Positions 8,414-16,311 of a DNA stretch of 34,450 nucleotides are shown here, piece by piece. The DNA lies in assembly GCA_047972265.1 (NCBI GenBank), contig JBKEAM010000083.1:1-34450 (forward strand), in the 5' to 3' direction. Origin of the DNA: JAAYCI01 sp047972265. Lineage in GTDB: Bacteria; Bacillota; Clostridia; Oscillospirales; Ruminococcaceae. The position numbers were made by a program, and so were the translations under genes. A model generated the notes under the pieces. The model was not told the origin of the DNA, did no database searches, and saw nothing but the letters and a program-made list of their open reading frames with translations. The first letter of the stretch is position 1, and every line of letters begins with the position of its first letter.

Positions 8414-9307
8414 TTAAAACTGGCCATTCGCTTTCTTTTTGCCAGACGCCACCTGTACCACTATTGCCAATAACAAAGAAATTACCGCCACTGCAATTAA
8501 TATTATCGGTACCCACTCAATACTTTTGCTGGTTTCTGCCGTTATAGTTTCGTCTCCGGTAATAAAATCTATCTTGTTCTTTTTAAGCAGTTTTCTCAAT
8601 TCGCTTACATGCACACAGCCATTAATATTGCTTCCATCTGTAAAGCCCATTGTATTAATGCCCACAACCTTGCCGCTGCTGTCTAAAAGAGGCCCGCCAG
8701 AGTTTCCTCCCGAAATGGATGTGTTGGTTTGAATTGCCTTTACCTTTGCAGAGCCATCTCCAAAAATATAGCTTTCGCGTATGGCGCTAATAACACCGTT
8801 TGTCATGGTAATGGCATCTTTAGAGGAATCTATGGTAACTTCATCTCCCTTAATCTGGGCACCCATCTGGTCCGCTGTACCGGGAAAGCCCAAAGCATAC
8901 ACCGCAATGCCGCTTTCTACATCATCACCGTGCAGCGGTAGCACTACAATATCCGGGATACGCCTTTTAGGGTTTAAAATGCATAAGTCGTGCACAGGTT
9001 CATCCACTTCTATTTCAGCCTCTACATACTTTCCGGTATCGTAAAGGATATAAATTTCTTCTGCATCCTCTATTACGTGATGGTTGGTTACAATATATAC
9101 TTCTTTTCCCTCGCCAATTGCAAACCCCGTACCAATATAAGAGTTTCCATCGCTTGCATATACCACAATTCTCACTACGCCTTGGCGGGCGTCCCTTACC
9201 ACCTGCGGTATGCCCCCCTCAGAGGCAAATACAGGTACCGCAAGCAATACCACAAACACCAAAGCCAAAAAAAGTATCCCTACTTTTTTGCCCAATACTT
9301 TTTTCAT
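8414..9307 (-). CDS. Membrane-anchored trypsin-like serine protease
   Basis: Protein of 297 aa with an N-terminal signal peptide (MKKVLGKKVGILFLALVFVV, cleavage plausible after VFA), a trypsin-like/HtrA-like peptidase domain and a C-terminal membrane helix (about 265-287) with a basic tail. The catalytic triad is visible: His77 in TNHHVI, Asp107 in VHDLCIL and Ser203 in GGNSGGPLLD. There is no PDZ domain, unlike standard HtrA/DegP. The start at 9307 is chosen because GAGGGGG lies six bases upstream; the frame also opens at a TTG at 9322 inside that ribosome site. It is the first gene of a two-gene unit with the pseudokinase, so the two may act together at the membrane. Confidence 0.9.
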   Translation of the reverse strand: MKKVLGKKVGILFLALVFVVLLAVPVFASEGGIPQVVRDARQGVVRIVVYASDGNSYIGTGFAIGEGKEVYIVTNHHVIEDAEEIYILYDTGKYVEAEIEVDEPVHDLCILNPKRRIPDIVVLPLHGDDVESGIAVYALGFPGTADQMGAQIKGDEVTIDSSKDAITMTNGVISAIRESYIFGDGSAKVKAIQTNTSISGGNSGGPLLDSSGKVVGINTMGFTDGSNINGCVHVSELRKLLKKNKIDFITGDETITAETSKSIEWVPIILIAVAVISLLLAIVVQVASGKKKANGQF

Positions 9308-9362
9308 GCCGTTCCCCCTCAAATTTATATACCAAAAAGCTATAACTAGTTTATTATAGTAT

Positions 9363-9371
9363 AGTATACCA
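9363..9371 (-). promoter_or_regulatory. Probable extended -10 promoter of the protease/pseudokinase unit
   Basis: On the minus strand TGGTATACT (TATACT at 9363-9368 preceded by TGG) is an extended -10 element; an overlapping TATAAT follows a few bases downstream. No good -35 is seen, so the assignment is tentative. The 5' leader would be about 50 bases. Confidence 0.4.
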
Positions 9372-9504
9372 TGTAAGTTGTGTTCAGCATAGACGTGTCT
9401 TTGTGTTTATTTAAACTTTTGGGCCTCTTTTTGCCATTTTTACATCAGGCAGCACCGTATGCTTATTTTTTGTTTTTCTTTTCAATATCTTTAATATTTA
9501 TCCG

Positions 9505-9540
9505 CAAAAAAACCGCTGTATTGTAAAATACAGCGGTTTA
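9505..9540 (-). terminator. Terminator after superoxide reductase
   Basis: Hairpin with a 13-bp stem (AAACCGCTGTATT paired with AATACAGCGGTTT) and a four-base loop. On the minus strand it is followed by seven T (to about 9505). It ends the dfx transcript 20 bases after the stop codon. Confidence 0.92.
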
Positions 9541-9559
9541 GCTTACATAAGTTTTCTAT

Positions 9560-9946
9560 TTAAAAATCTGCTTTCCAAAGCCCGTGGAGGTTACACCATT
9601 CGTATACAGTTACTGGTTTATCTCCCGCTGTCAAAACAAACTCGGCTTTGGGCTCTTCTCCCGGTGTAAGCCACTGAAACTGTGTTTTTTCCTGAGAGTG
9701 CAGGCACACCCACCCAATATGATGCTCGTCTAACATAGGATGAGGAACAGACCCCACCTGCACCTCAACAGTATTGCCGTTTACAGTGTATACCGGCACA
9801 TGCTTTTCGGTTGCAGCATCGGTTGTATTGGCAACCAGTTCTTCCATCTGGTCGCCGCAGCATACCATTTTCACACCAGAATCTTCCACTTTAAAAACGA
9901 TGTTTCCACAGTGTCTGCAAATAAAAAACTTGGCTTCCTTTTTCAT
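9560..9946 (-). CDS. dfx: Desulfoferrodoxin (2Fe superoxide reductase)
   Basis: Superoxide reductase of 128 aa that reduces superoxide to hydrogen peroxide in the cytoplasm of anaerobes without producing oxygen. The N-terminal desulforedoxin domain has its four cysteines (Cys10, Cys13, Cys29, Cys30), so this is the two-iron class. The catalytic centre has the His4Cys ligand set at His49, His69, His75, Cys118 and His121, with the Glu47-Lys48 pair of the active-site loop (EKHVP). The start at 9946 is preceded by GGGAGGG at seven bases; the longer upstream open frame lacks family similarity. It follows the Spx/ArsC-like gene on the same strand after 133 bases and has a strong terminator, so it may be transcribed alone or as the last gene of the glpP unit. 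Confidence 0.96.
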   Translation of the reverse strand: MKKEAKFFICRHCGNIVFKVEDSGVKMVCCGDQMEELVANTTDAATEKHVPVYTVNGNTVEVQVGSVPHPMLDEHHIGWVCLHSQEKTQFQWLTPGEEPKAEFVLTAGDKPVTVYEWCNLHGLWKADF

Positions 9947-10079
9947 CCTTATACCCTCCCAAATAGTATTTATCAGTGTTGTGGTTTTAGCAGGTAAATC
10001 TACACAAAAACCACCTCTGTCAACCATATTATATAGCATCCATATGGGCATTACCATATCTTCTTTTAAAATGCATCGC

Positions 10080-10436
10080 TCAAATATTGCTAATTTTTTC
10101 TTCCCATTCTGCCTGTTTAAAGCCCACCAGTATAAAATCATCTCCCAGTAAAATAGGCCTTCTTACCATCATCCCACTGCTGGCAAGCAGGTCGTACTGT
10201 TCCTCTTCTGTAAAAGTGGGCAGTTGTGCACTTATGCCTTGGTCTCGGTACAATTGCCCGCTGGTATTAAAAAACCGTTTTAGTGGTAGCCCGCTTTTTA
10301 CCTGCCATGTTTTCAGCTCGTCCTTTGTTGGGTTTTGCTCTCTAATATCTCTCCACTGGTATTCTACACCGGCCTTATCTAAAAACTCCCTTGCTCTTTT
10401 GCAGGTAGTGCACCCCGGATGTCCTATCATTAACAT
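10080..10436 (-). CDS. ArsC/Spx family thioredoxin-fold protein
   Basis: Protein of 118 aa in the arsenate reductase-like family that includes Spx, MgsR and YffB. It has the N-terminal redox motif CTTCKRAREFLD, the DIREQNPTKDEL block and the C-terminal RRPILLGDDFILVGF. The two-cysteine CxxC motif is as in Spx-type members. True arsenate reduction is not supported by any ars neighbours. AAGGAG lies six bases before the ATG at 10436, so the longer open frame upstream is discarded. It follows the MutS-like gene after 29 bases, suggesting co-transcription, and superoxide reductase follows, so a redox-stress role is plausible but inferred. Confidence 0.88.
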   Translation of the reverse strand: MLMIGHPGCTTCKRAREFLDKAGVEYQWRDIREQNPTKDELKTWQVKSGLPLKRFFNTSGQLYRDQGISAQLPTFTEEEQYDLLASSGMMVRRPILLGDDFILVGFKQAEWEEKISNI

Positions 10437-10465
10437 GCTTTTCTCCTTTATGCTTTTCAATCTTT

Positions 10466-12121
10466 TTAAAGAGCGCCCCATAAGCCTGTTTCTTCAAATT
10501 CTTGCACCAAATGGTTCGATTTTGAGGTAATGGTTTGAGGAAATCCCAAAACCGATAAAAGCCGAATGGCGTTACGCCCAGTAGCCGGGCCATCTTTTAG
10601 TTGATAGTTACACAATACGCCCTGGCCTTCTACCGTTTCTTCAAAATGCTTGTTTTCATATATTTCTTTTAGCATTTGTGTCAGTTCTATATCATGGGTA
10701 GCTGCCATGCAAACACCCGGCAATCCGCTTAAATAATGCAGTACCGATGCCGATGCCGCCACCCTCTCTATTGTGTTGGTCCCTTTTAGTATCTCATCTA
10801 CAAACAGGTAGCAATATTCTGCCTCTGCTTTTTGTATCAGCCTTTTCATCGATTTTATTTCGGCCACAAAATAGCTGTCCCCATCTATAATGTTATCTTC
10901 AACTGCCATCGAGCTTACCACCATACCCGGATGAAGCGCAAAGCCCTGTGCGGTGCAACTGCCAATGGTTTGAGCCAAAATACAGTTAATTGCAACTGCT
11001 TTAATAAAGGTAGATTTACCCGACGCGTTAGACCCGGTAATCAGCACATCTTTTGCAAAATGGGCGCTGTTGGTAACCGGCTCCTCCAAAAGAGGGTGGT
11101 ACATTCCCTCCATTTCAATGGTTTCATCCTTCACAAAATCAGGCTCTGTGTAACTGTCTGGCAAGCTTTCTCTAAAAGAAGCCGTGCAAATAGCCAGTTC
11201 CAGCTCTCCCAAAAGCTCTATCAGTTCCATCATTTGTTCTTGCTTTTTAACCAAAGTTTCTGCTAGCTTTGCGTAGCTTAAAATAGGCAGTAAAAAAAGT
11301 GACGTGGGGTTTGGCAGGCCGGTGCTTTCTACCATTTGGTCAAAGGTAAGCATTCGCAGGCTTTTTCTAAAACTTAAAAAATTTTTTTGCTGTTCCCTTA
11401 GCCTTTGTGCATCCTCTGGCAACACATCCTGCAACAATTTCGCCAGCTTTTTGCCGGTGGCCAGCATGCCCGAAATATACCGTACCGAATAAAAATTCCC
11501 TGCATTTTTTGCCTTTGCCATCATGGTAAGCGCAAAATTTGCCATTAAAGCAAATAGCAACCACAACCCTGCCACCTGATAAGAAACAAAAAACAAAACA
11601 ATTGCTATAAAGGGGGCAAATGCCAAAATCCAGTAAAGTGTGCGGTTTTTAAACCTCATTTGCCCTGCATCAAAGGCCGACGTTTGCAGTTCTGCCATGT
11701 TGCGTCGCCCCAGCTTTGCAAAAGCAACCTGCGTTTTCAACCGCAGTTCTGCTTCTTGTTCAAAACATTGCACCCGTTTGTTGCGTGTTTTTATTTTTTC
11801 TTCCTCTGCCGGTAGGTGCAGCGCTGCATATTGCCATACATCTCCCACAGTGCTTTGGCTGGTATTTAGCCTAAAAAATATTTCATCCATATCAAGGTCT
11901 GCCCACGTCAGCGCGTCAATGTGTTTTGGGGGCAATTTTCCCGAGTTTTCATATCCTTTCCAAAAAGAGTGCGCAGCATTTTTACCTGCCGAGCCAGTGG
12001 GCACTGTGCCAAAGGCCTGTTTTATTTTATTTTCTCTTTTTTGGGCATCCATTCTGTTTTTAACCGTAAGCACAATGGCAAGTAGCACCACTGTTGCCCC
12101 CGCTACAACCCATATCTCCAT
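10466..12121 (-). CDS. Membrane-anchored MutS-like ATPase
   Basis: Protein of 551 aa with a MutS domain V ATPase at the C-terminus: Walker A GSNASGKST near residue 362, Walker B CYLFVDEILKGTN near 440, a His-containing ATHDIELT switch and GPATGRNAIRLLS. The N-terminal half has one membrane helix at residues 1-20 and a hairpin of helices near 165-205, with charged helical stretches resembling MutS core/lever regions. It lacks the mismatch-recognition domain I, so ordinary mismatch repair is unlikely. Similar proteins occur in Bacillota without an assigned function. The gene lies 50 bases after glpP and 29 bases before the Spx-like gene. The ribosome site is AGAGGAG ten bases before the ATG. 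Confidence 0.85.
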   Translation of the reverse strand: MEIWVVAGATVVLLAIVLTVKNRMDAQKRENKIKQAFGTVPTGSAGKNAAHSFWKGYENSGKLPPKHIDALTWADLDMDEIFFRLNTSQSTVGDVWQYAALHLPAEEEKIKTRNKRVQCFEQEAELRLKTQVAFAKLGRRNMAELQTSAFDAGQMRFKNRTLYWILAFAPFIAIVLFFVSYQVAGLWLLFALMANFALTMMAKAKNAGNFYSVRYISGMLATGKKLAKLLQDVLPEDAQRLREQQKNFLSFRKSLRMLTFDQMVESTGLPNPTSLFLLPILSYAKLAETLVKKQEQMMELIELLGELELAICTASFRESLPDSYTEPDFVKDETIEMEGMYHPLLEEPVTNSAHFAKDVLITGSNASGKSTFIKAVAINCILAQTIGSCTAQGFALHPGMVVSSMAVEDNIIDGDSYFVAEIKSMKRLIQKAEAEYCYLFVDEILKGTNTIERVAASASVLHYLSGLPGVCMAATHDIELTQMLKEIYENKHFEETVEGQGVLCNYQLKDGPATGRNAIRLLSVLGFPQTITSKSNHLVQEFEETGLWGAL

Positions 12122-12171
12122 CCAAAGGTTCTCCTCTCAGGGTTAGCAATCGTGGCATCGGCAGCTTTATT

Positions 12172-12741
12172 TTATAACTTCCACACCTCTGGATTGGTGG
12201 TAGAAACAGCCACTGCCCCAGCCGAAAGTGCATTTACCACATCTTCTTTATCCGCAATCAATCCGCCCGCAATCATTGGTACCGGCAGGCCTTTTGCTAT
12301 TTTTTGCAGTACCTTTGGCATGGCACCGGGCAATACCTCTAAAAAGTCTGTATTTTCGGGCGATACCTGTTTGTGAAGGTTTTCCAGCGCCAAAGAGTCT
12401 AACAAAAACAAACGCCGTATTCCAATAAGCCCTTTATGCAGTGCGTGCTGTACAAGGGCGGGCCGGGTAGAAATAACCCCCTGCGCTTTGGTTGCCTGTG
12501 CAATGTACTCCACAGCCGATTCTTTCAGCGCCAACCCATCTATCAAATCTACATGTACCACGGCTGCTTTGCCCGCTCTGTGCAGTTTTTCTACAATGCC
12601 CGGTATACTAACCACCGTGCCAAACAAAACAAAAACCACCCCTGCGGGGCAGGTAAGGCATTTGTAAAGCCCCTCTTCGTCTTTTACTGCGGCAATCACG
12701 GGTTCCCCTTCTAACAATTTAAGCATCTCGCTTTTTTCCAT
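12172..12741 (-). CDS. glpP: Glycerol-3-phosphate responsive antiterminator GlpP
   Basis: Protein of 189 aa that matches GlpP along its length: PVIAAVKDEE, FVLFGTVVSIPGIVEKL, VHVDLIDGLA, GVISTRP, FLLDSLALE, EVLPGAMPKVL and PMIAGGLIADKEDV. In Bacillus GlpP binds glycerol-3-phosphate and the leader mRNA of glp genes to prevent early termination. Its gene here lies directly downstream of the glpA-type operon, from which a terminator separates it. That operon has a leader terminator of the expected kind. GGGAGGG sits about five bases before the ATG. The next gene on the strand is the MutS-like ATPase. Confidence 0.95.
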   Translation of the reverse strand: MEKSEMLKLLEGEPVIAAVKDEEGLYKCLTCPAGVVFVLFGTVVSIPGIVEKLHRAGKAAVVHVDLIDGLALKESAVEYIAQATKAQGVISTRPALVQHALHKGLIGIRRLFLLDSLALENLHKQVSPENTDFLEVLPGAMPKVLQKIAKGLPVPMIAGGLIADKEDVVNALSAGAVAVSTTNPEVWKL

Positions 12742-12943
12742 ATTTCCCTCCCTGCCTTTTTTTATCCATTATTGATGGGATGCAGCCTACAATTTAGTGC
12801 TTCAATTAAGCTACTCTCTCCCGGCGCATAAAACAAACCATTTACTCTTTGGTTGGCGCACAAATAGACGCCTAAAAATGTGTACCCTTTTATTTAAAAA
12901 CTTCTATATTGTGTTTTGTTTATTTATTTAAGTATAGCACAAA

Positions 12944-12980
12944 AATACCCCTTTAAAGATTCATCTTTAAAGGAGTATTG
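12944..12980 (-). terminator. Terminator of the glpA operon
   Basis: Near-perfect inverted repeat of about 15 pairs (ATACTCCTTTAAAGAT with ATCTTTAAAGGGGTAT, one G-T pair). On the minus strand it is followed by TTTTT. It lies 10 bases beyond the DUF1667 stop. The 248-base gap between this operon and glpP contains nothing else I can name. Confidence 0.88.
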
Positions 12981-12989
12981 GCGGTTTGC

Positions 12990-13340
12990 TTATTCTTTTA
13001 AAAGGGTTCGTGTTGCAACAAATTTCGCATCTGTGCCCGCAATATCGCACACAGCATCACCGGTATATACCGGTGCTTGCAGGGTTAGCCCGTTTAGGCA
13101 TAAAACCGCTTGCTGCACCATGTTTTTGGGTATTTCAGTATCTGATTTTACCGGTACTCGGCAAATATGCGCCCCTTTTATAATGGCAGTAGAGGTAACA
13201 GTGCGGGTTGGGTGGGTAAGCTCTTTTTTTCCGTAAACTTCTCCCCGTATGCAGGCGTTGCCGGTAACCTTATATCCATTTTCTTCATCCACTTTTAAAT
13301 GGCAGCCTTTGGGGCAAACAATACAAATCAGCTCTTTCAT
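12990..13340 (-). CDS. DUF1667 family iron-sulfur-type protein of the Glp operon
   Basis: Protein of 116 aa in DUF1667, regularly found beside GlpA-type dehydrogenases and their FAD partner in Clostridia. The N-terminus has a cysteine cluster CIVCPKGCHL followed by ACIRGEVYG, consistent with a metal or iron-sulfur site. The rest (TRTVTSTAIIKG, VPVKSDTEIPK) is the conserved DUF core. The start at 13340 overlaps the preceding stop as ATGA; an in-frame upstream start at 13364 lies inside that gene. Its role is presumably as the third subunit in electron transfer from glycerol-3-phosphate; that is inference from constant synteny. Confidence 0.9.
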   Translation of the reverse strand: MKELICIVCPKGCHLKVDEENGYKVTGNACIRGEVYGKKELTHPTRTVTSTAIIKGAHICRVPVKSDTEIPKNMVQQAVLCLNGLTLQAPVYTGDAVCDIAGTDAKFVATRTLLKE

Positions 13341-14608
13341 ACCGCATCTCTCTCCCGCACACAAACCGTTAAACTCTGGCCCAATACACCCTTCAATACT
13401 GCTGTCGGTAAGGTGATTTTTTCCATCTCTCCGGGTGCCATAGTTTCTTTTTTATAGGTGGCAATTTCTTCGCTGCCGCTTGTAACCACAACTTTTGCAT
13501 TTTTATAGCTTTTGCGCACCCTAAAAGATACCTGAACGGCCTTCTCTATGTTTTTGGGGCGTATTTTTTGCGGTACTGTATACCCAACGCCCTCCCCGTT
13601 TTGCAAGTTTATATACTCTTCTGCCTGCTGCTCTCCCTTTGCGGCATACACAGCCGCCGCCTTACCTGCCCGGCTACTTTCTTCTGTAACAAAATCCACC
13701 AAATCATGCACATGTGCCACATTGCCACAGGCAAATATACCGGGGGCGCTGGTTTCCATATTTTCGTACACCGCCGGGCCGTTTGTTCTTTTATCTATGG
13801 CAATTCCGGCAAGGCGTGTAAGTTCGTTTTCGGGTATCAACCCTACAGATAATAAAACCGTATCACATTCAACCGTTTTTTGAGTGCCCGGTATGGGCTG
13901 CCTGTTTTCGTCTACCTGCTGTACCACCACTCCCTCTACCCGTTTATCGCCAATTATCTCTGTTATGGTGTAAGAAAGATACAGTGGTATTCCGTAGTCA
14001 TCTAGGCACTGTACAATATTGCGCGCCAGCCCGCCGGGATAGGGCATTACCTCGTAAACCCCCAATACCTCTGCTCCCTCCAGCGTCATGCGGCGCGCCA
14101 TAATCAGCCCTATATCCCCAGAGCCTAAAATAACCACCTTTTTACCAATGCTATACCCCTCAATATTTGTATACAACTGGGCTGCTCCCGCTGTAAACAC
14201 CCCCGCCGGGCGTGTACCGGCAATGCCAATTGCACCTCTGGTACGCTCGCGGCAGCCCATGCCCAGCACAACGGCTTTTGCCGTTATTTCTGTATAGCCT
14301 TGTTTTGGGTGCACAAATGCTATGTTGTGTTTTTCATCTAGGTTTAACACCGTTGCCTCACATAGCACTTCTATTCCGCTTTCTGCAAGTTTGTTTATAA
14401 ACCTTTCTGCATATTCGGGGCCGGTAAGCTCTTGTTTAAAATAGTGCAGGCCAAACCCGTTGTGTATGCACTGGTTTAATATCCCGCCTAGGTCTGCGCT
14501 GCGCTCCAGCAGCAAAACAGTTTTGGCGCCTTCCTCTTTTGCGGCCAGCGCTGCCGCAAGGCCTGCGGGCCCGCCGCCTATTACAGCTACATCATAATTG
14601 GTTTTCAT
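13337..14608 (-). CDS. FAD-dependent oxidoreductase of the glycerol-3-phosphate dehydrogenase operon
   Basis: Flavoprotein of 423 aa with two Rossmann nucleotide-binding folds. The N-terminal FAD site is DVAVIGGGPAGLAAA and the second is VVILGSGDIGLIMARR (near 165-180). A C-terminal FAD block appears in APGIFACGNVAHVHDLVDFV. No CxxC redox disulfide is seen (GGILNQCIHNGFG), so it is not a thioredoxin reductase. It is commonly the NAD(P)H- or acceptor-linked partner of GlpA-type dehydrogenases. The start at 14608 overlaps the GlpA stop by ATGA and has a GGAGGAGGCGGG ribosome site, showing translational coupling. Confidence 0.9.
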   Translation of the reverse strand: MKTNYDVAVIGGGPAGLAAALAAKEEGAKTVLLLERSADLGGILNQCIHNGFGLHYFKQELTGPEYAERFINKLAESGIEVLCEATVLNLDEKHNIAFVHPKQGYTEITAKAVVLGMGCRERTRGAIGIAGTRPAGVFTAGAAQLYTNIEGYSIGKKVVILGSGDIGLIMARRMTLEGAEVLGVYEVMPYPGGLARNIVQCLDDYGIPLYLSYTITEIIGDKRVEGVVVQQVDENRQPIPGTQKTVECDTVLLSVGLIPENELTRLAGIAIDKRTNGPAVYENMETSAPGIFACGNVAHVHDLVDFVTEESSRAGKAAAVYAAKGEQQAEEYINLQNGEGVGYTVPQKIRPKNIEKAVQVSFRVRKSYKNAKVVVTSGSEEIATYKKETMAPGEMEKITLPTAVLKGVLGQSLTVCVRERDAV

Positions 14609-16047
14609 ACGCCCGCCTCCTCCCGCTTGGTTTTGCCATATATTATAGTGGTGCCTCTGCCGTCTTGTGTTATTTCTTCTTGCTGTATTCCACTTTCTCT
14701 TGCAATAATAGCCTGTACACGCGGTCCGCAAAATCCACCCTGACAGCGGCCCATACCCGGTGTACATCGGCGCTTAATACCATCCAGCGATACCGGCGGT
14801 ATTGTACGGTGCAGGGCCTCTACAATTTCCCCTTCGGTAACTGTTTCGCATCGGCAAATCACTGTGCCATATAGCGGGTTTTTGCAAACCAGCTTTTTCT
14901 TTTCTTCTGCGCTTAAATATTTAAAGCGCACCACTCTGCGCATATTGGTTGTCCCTTTTTTAGGGATTAAAAACAACCCCGCCTGTTGCAGCATGTTTTC
15001 TAAATCTGCCGCTATAGCCGGTGCCGCTGTTAACCCCGGAGATTTAATGCCGGCCGCCTGAAAAAATCCGGGCGTTTTAGCCGATTCTTCCACAATAAAA
15101 TCATCTGCATTTGCCACCGCACGCAACCCCGCAAAGTTGCGGATATTTTCTCTAAATTCAATGCCCTGCACAGCACGCATGGCCGATGCCTTTATATAGC
15201 ATAACCCCTCTTCTGTGGTAGAAGTGTCGTCCGGCATACTGTTGCCCGTATTTGGCCCCACAATTAGATTGCCGTGTACCGTTGGAGAAACCAACACACC
15301 CTTGCCCTCCGGCGTAGGACACTGAAACACCACATGCTTTACCAAGTTTCCCTGGGTTGTATCCAGTAAAAAATATTGCCCCTTGTTGGGCCAGATGGTA
15401 TAGCTGGATTTTTCCACCATGTTGCATATATCGGCTGTATGTATGCCCGCCGCATTTACCACAAACCGCGTAAAAAATACTTCTGTATCGGTATACACCG
15501 CAAACCCATCGTTTGTTTTTTCTATTTTTTGCACAGGGCTGTTTAAACAAACCTGCGCTCCATTTTGTACCGCAACCTCTGCTTGTGCCAGCGCCAGTTC
15601 CCACGGGTTTACAATGCCACCTGTGGGGGCATAAAGCGCGCAGGTTGCCTCAGGGCTTATGGCCGGCTCCATCCCGCACAATTCTTCTTGCTCCACAATT
15701 TTTAACCCCGGCACACCATTGGTCTGCCCTCTGGCATACAGTTCTTGTAATTGGGCACGGTCGGCATCTGTAAAGCCAACCACCAAAGACCCTGTTTGCT
15801 TATAGGGTATGTCTAAATTTTTACACAGCTCCTGTATCATGGCATTGCCCTGTACATTGTACCGTGCCATTTTTGTGCCGGGCTCGGGGTCGTACCCCGC
15901 ATGCACAATGGCGCTGTTTGCTTTTGTGGTTCCCATGGCAATATCATTCTCTTTTTCCAGCAAGGTGACTTTTACGTTATAAAAAGACAACCTGTATAAA
16001 AGTGAACATCCAACAATGCCCCCGCCAATAATAATTACATCCTGCAT
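14605..16047 (-). CDS. glpA: GlpA-type glycerol-3-phosphate dehydrogenase with BFD-like domain
   Basis: Protein of 480 aa. The N-terminal FAD-binding DAO domain begins VIIIGGGIVGCSLLYRLS and includes NAAGIHTADI and PGFFQAAGIKSPGLTAAPA. The C-terminal BFD-like [2Fe-2S] domain has cysteines at 398, 400, 435 and 440 (CRC and RCQGGFC). It is expected to oxidise glycerol-3-phosphate to dihydroxyacetone phosphate and pass electrons to its operon partners. The start at 16047 is set by AGGAGG five bases upstream; an ATG at 16086 lies directly after the leader T-run and lacks a ribosome site. It is the first gene of a tight operon with ATGA overlaps. No glpK or glpF is present in the window. The leader carries a terminator likely relieved by GlpP. 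Confidence 0.9.
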   Translation of the reverse strand: MQDVIIIGGGIVGCSLLYRLSFYNVKVTLLEKENDIAMGTTKANSAIVHAGYDPEPGTKMARYNVQGNAMIQELCKNLDIPYKQTGSLVVGFTDADRAQLQELYARGQTNGVPGLKIVEQEELCGMEPAISPEATCALYAPTGGIVNPWELALAQAEVAVQNGAQVCLNSPVQKIEKTNDGFAVYTDTEVFFTRFVVNAAGIHTADICNMVEKSSYTIWPNKGQYFLLDTTQGNLVKHVVFQCPTPEGKGVLVSPTVHGNLIVGPNTGNSMPDDTSTTEEGLCYIKASAMRAVQGIEFRENIRNFAGLRAVANADDFIVEESAKTPGFFQAAGIKSPGLTAAPAIAADLENMLQQAGLFLIPKKGTTNMRRVVRFKYLSAEEKKKLVCKNPLYGTVICRCETVTEGEIVEALHRTIPPVSLDGIKRRCTPGMGRCQGGFCGPRVQAIIARESGIQQEEITQDGRGTTIIYGKTKREEAGV

Positions 16048-16088
16048 ATTTGCCTCCTGTGTTGCTTTTGTTCTGCTTTTTTGCATAC

Positions 16089-16138
16089 AAAAAAGAGCCC
16101 TGCATCGGGTAACCTAAAAAGGCCCCTGCCTGGCTCTC
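16089..16138 (-). terminator. Leader terminator (attenuator) upstream of glpA
   Basis: On the minus strand the glpA leader contains AGAGCC (16137-16132) and GGCTCT (16099-16094), which pair around an inner imperfect GGG/CCC stem, followed at once by six T (16094-16089). It lies between the promoter and the ribosome site, 42 bases before the glpA start. GlpP of Bacillus acts on exactly this kind of leader terminator. That GlpP acts here is inference. Confidence 0.7.
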
Positions 16139-16171
16139 CACTCTCGGCTGGCATTTGAAGTTTATAGCTAT

Positions 16172-16179
16172 ATTATAGC
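16172..16179 (-). promoter_or_regulatory. Extended -10 promoter of the glpA operon
   Basis: On the minus strand TGCTATAAT gives a consensus TATAAT (16172-16177) with an upstream TG dinucleotide. The -35 region is weak (TTGCTG at 18 bases). Transcription would start near 16165, giving a leader of about 118 bases that includes the attenuator. Confidence 0.65.
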
Positions 16180-16311
16180 ACAAAGCAGTATAGCACAGCA
16201 ATAATGTACTATTCTGTCTTTAGCTTGTTACTTGCGCTTCACTTGGTTAATACCGCGTTACTTGCCTTTACAATATCCTTTGCTTGTAAACTATCTTTGG
16301 TATAAGGTTTA

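Noticed and set aside
10080..10436. Arsenate reductase function for the ArsC-like protein
   Set aside because: It has a CxxC motif as in Spx-type members and no ars genes nearby, so the specific function is not supported.
12742..12943. Riboswitch or structured leader before glpP
   Set aside because: A repeated GGCGCA and short inverted repeats are visible, but no known riboswitch core or convincing terminator is seen.
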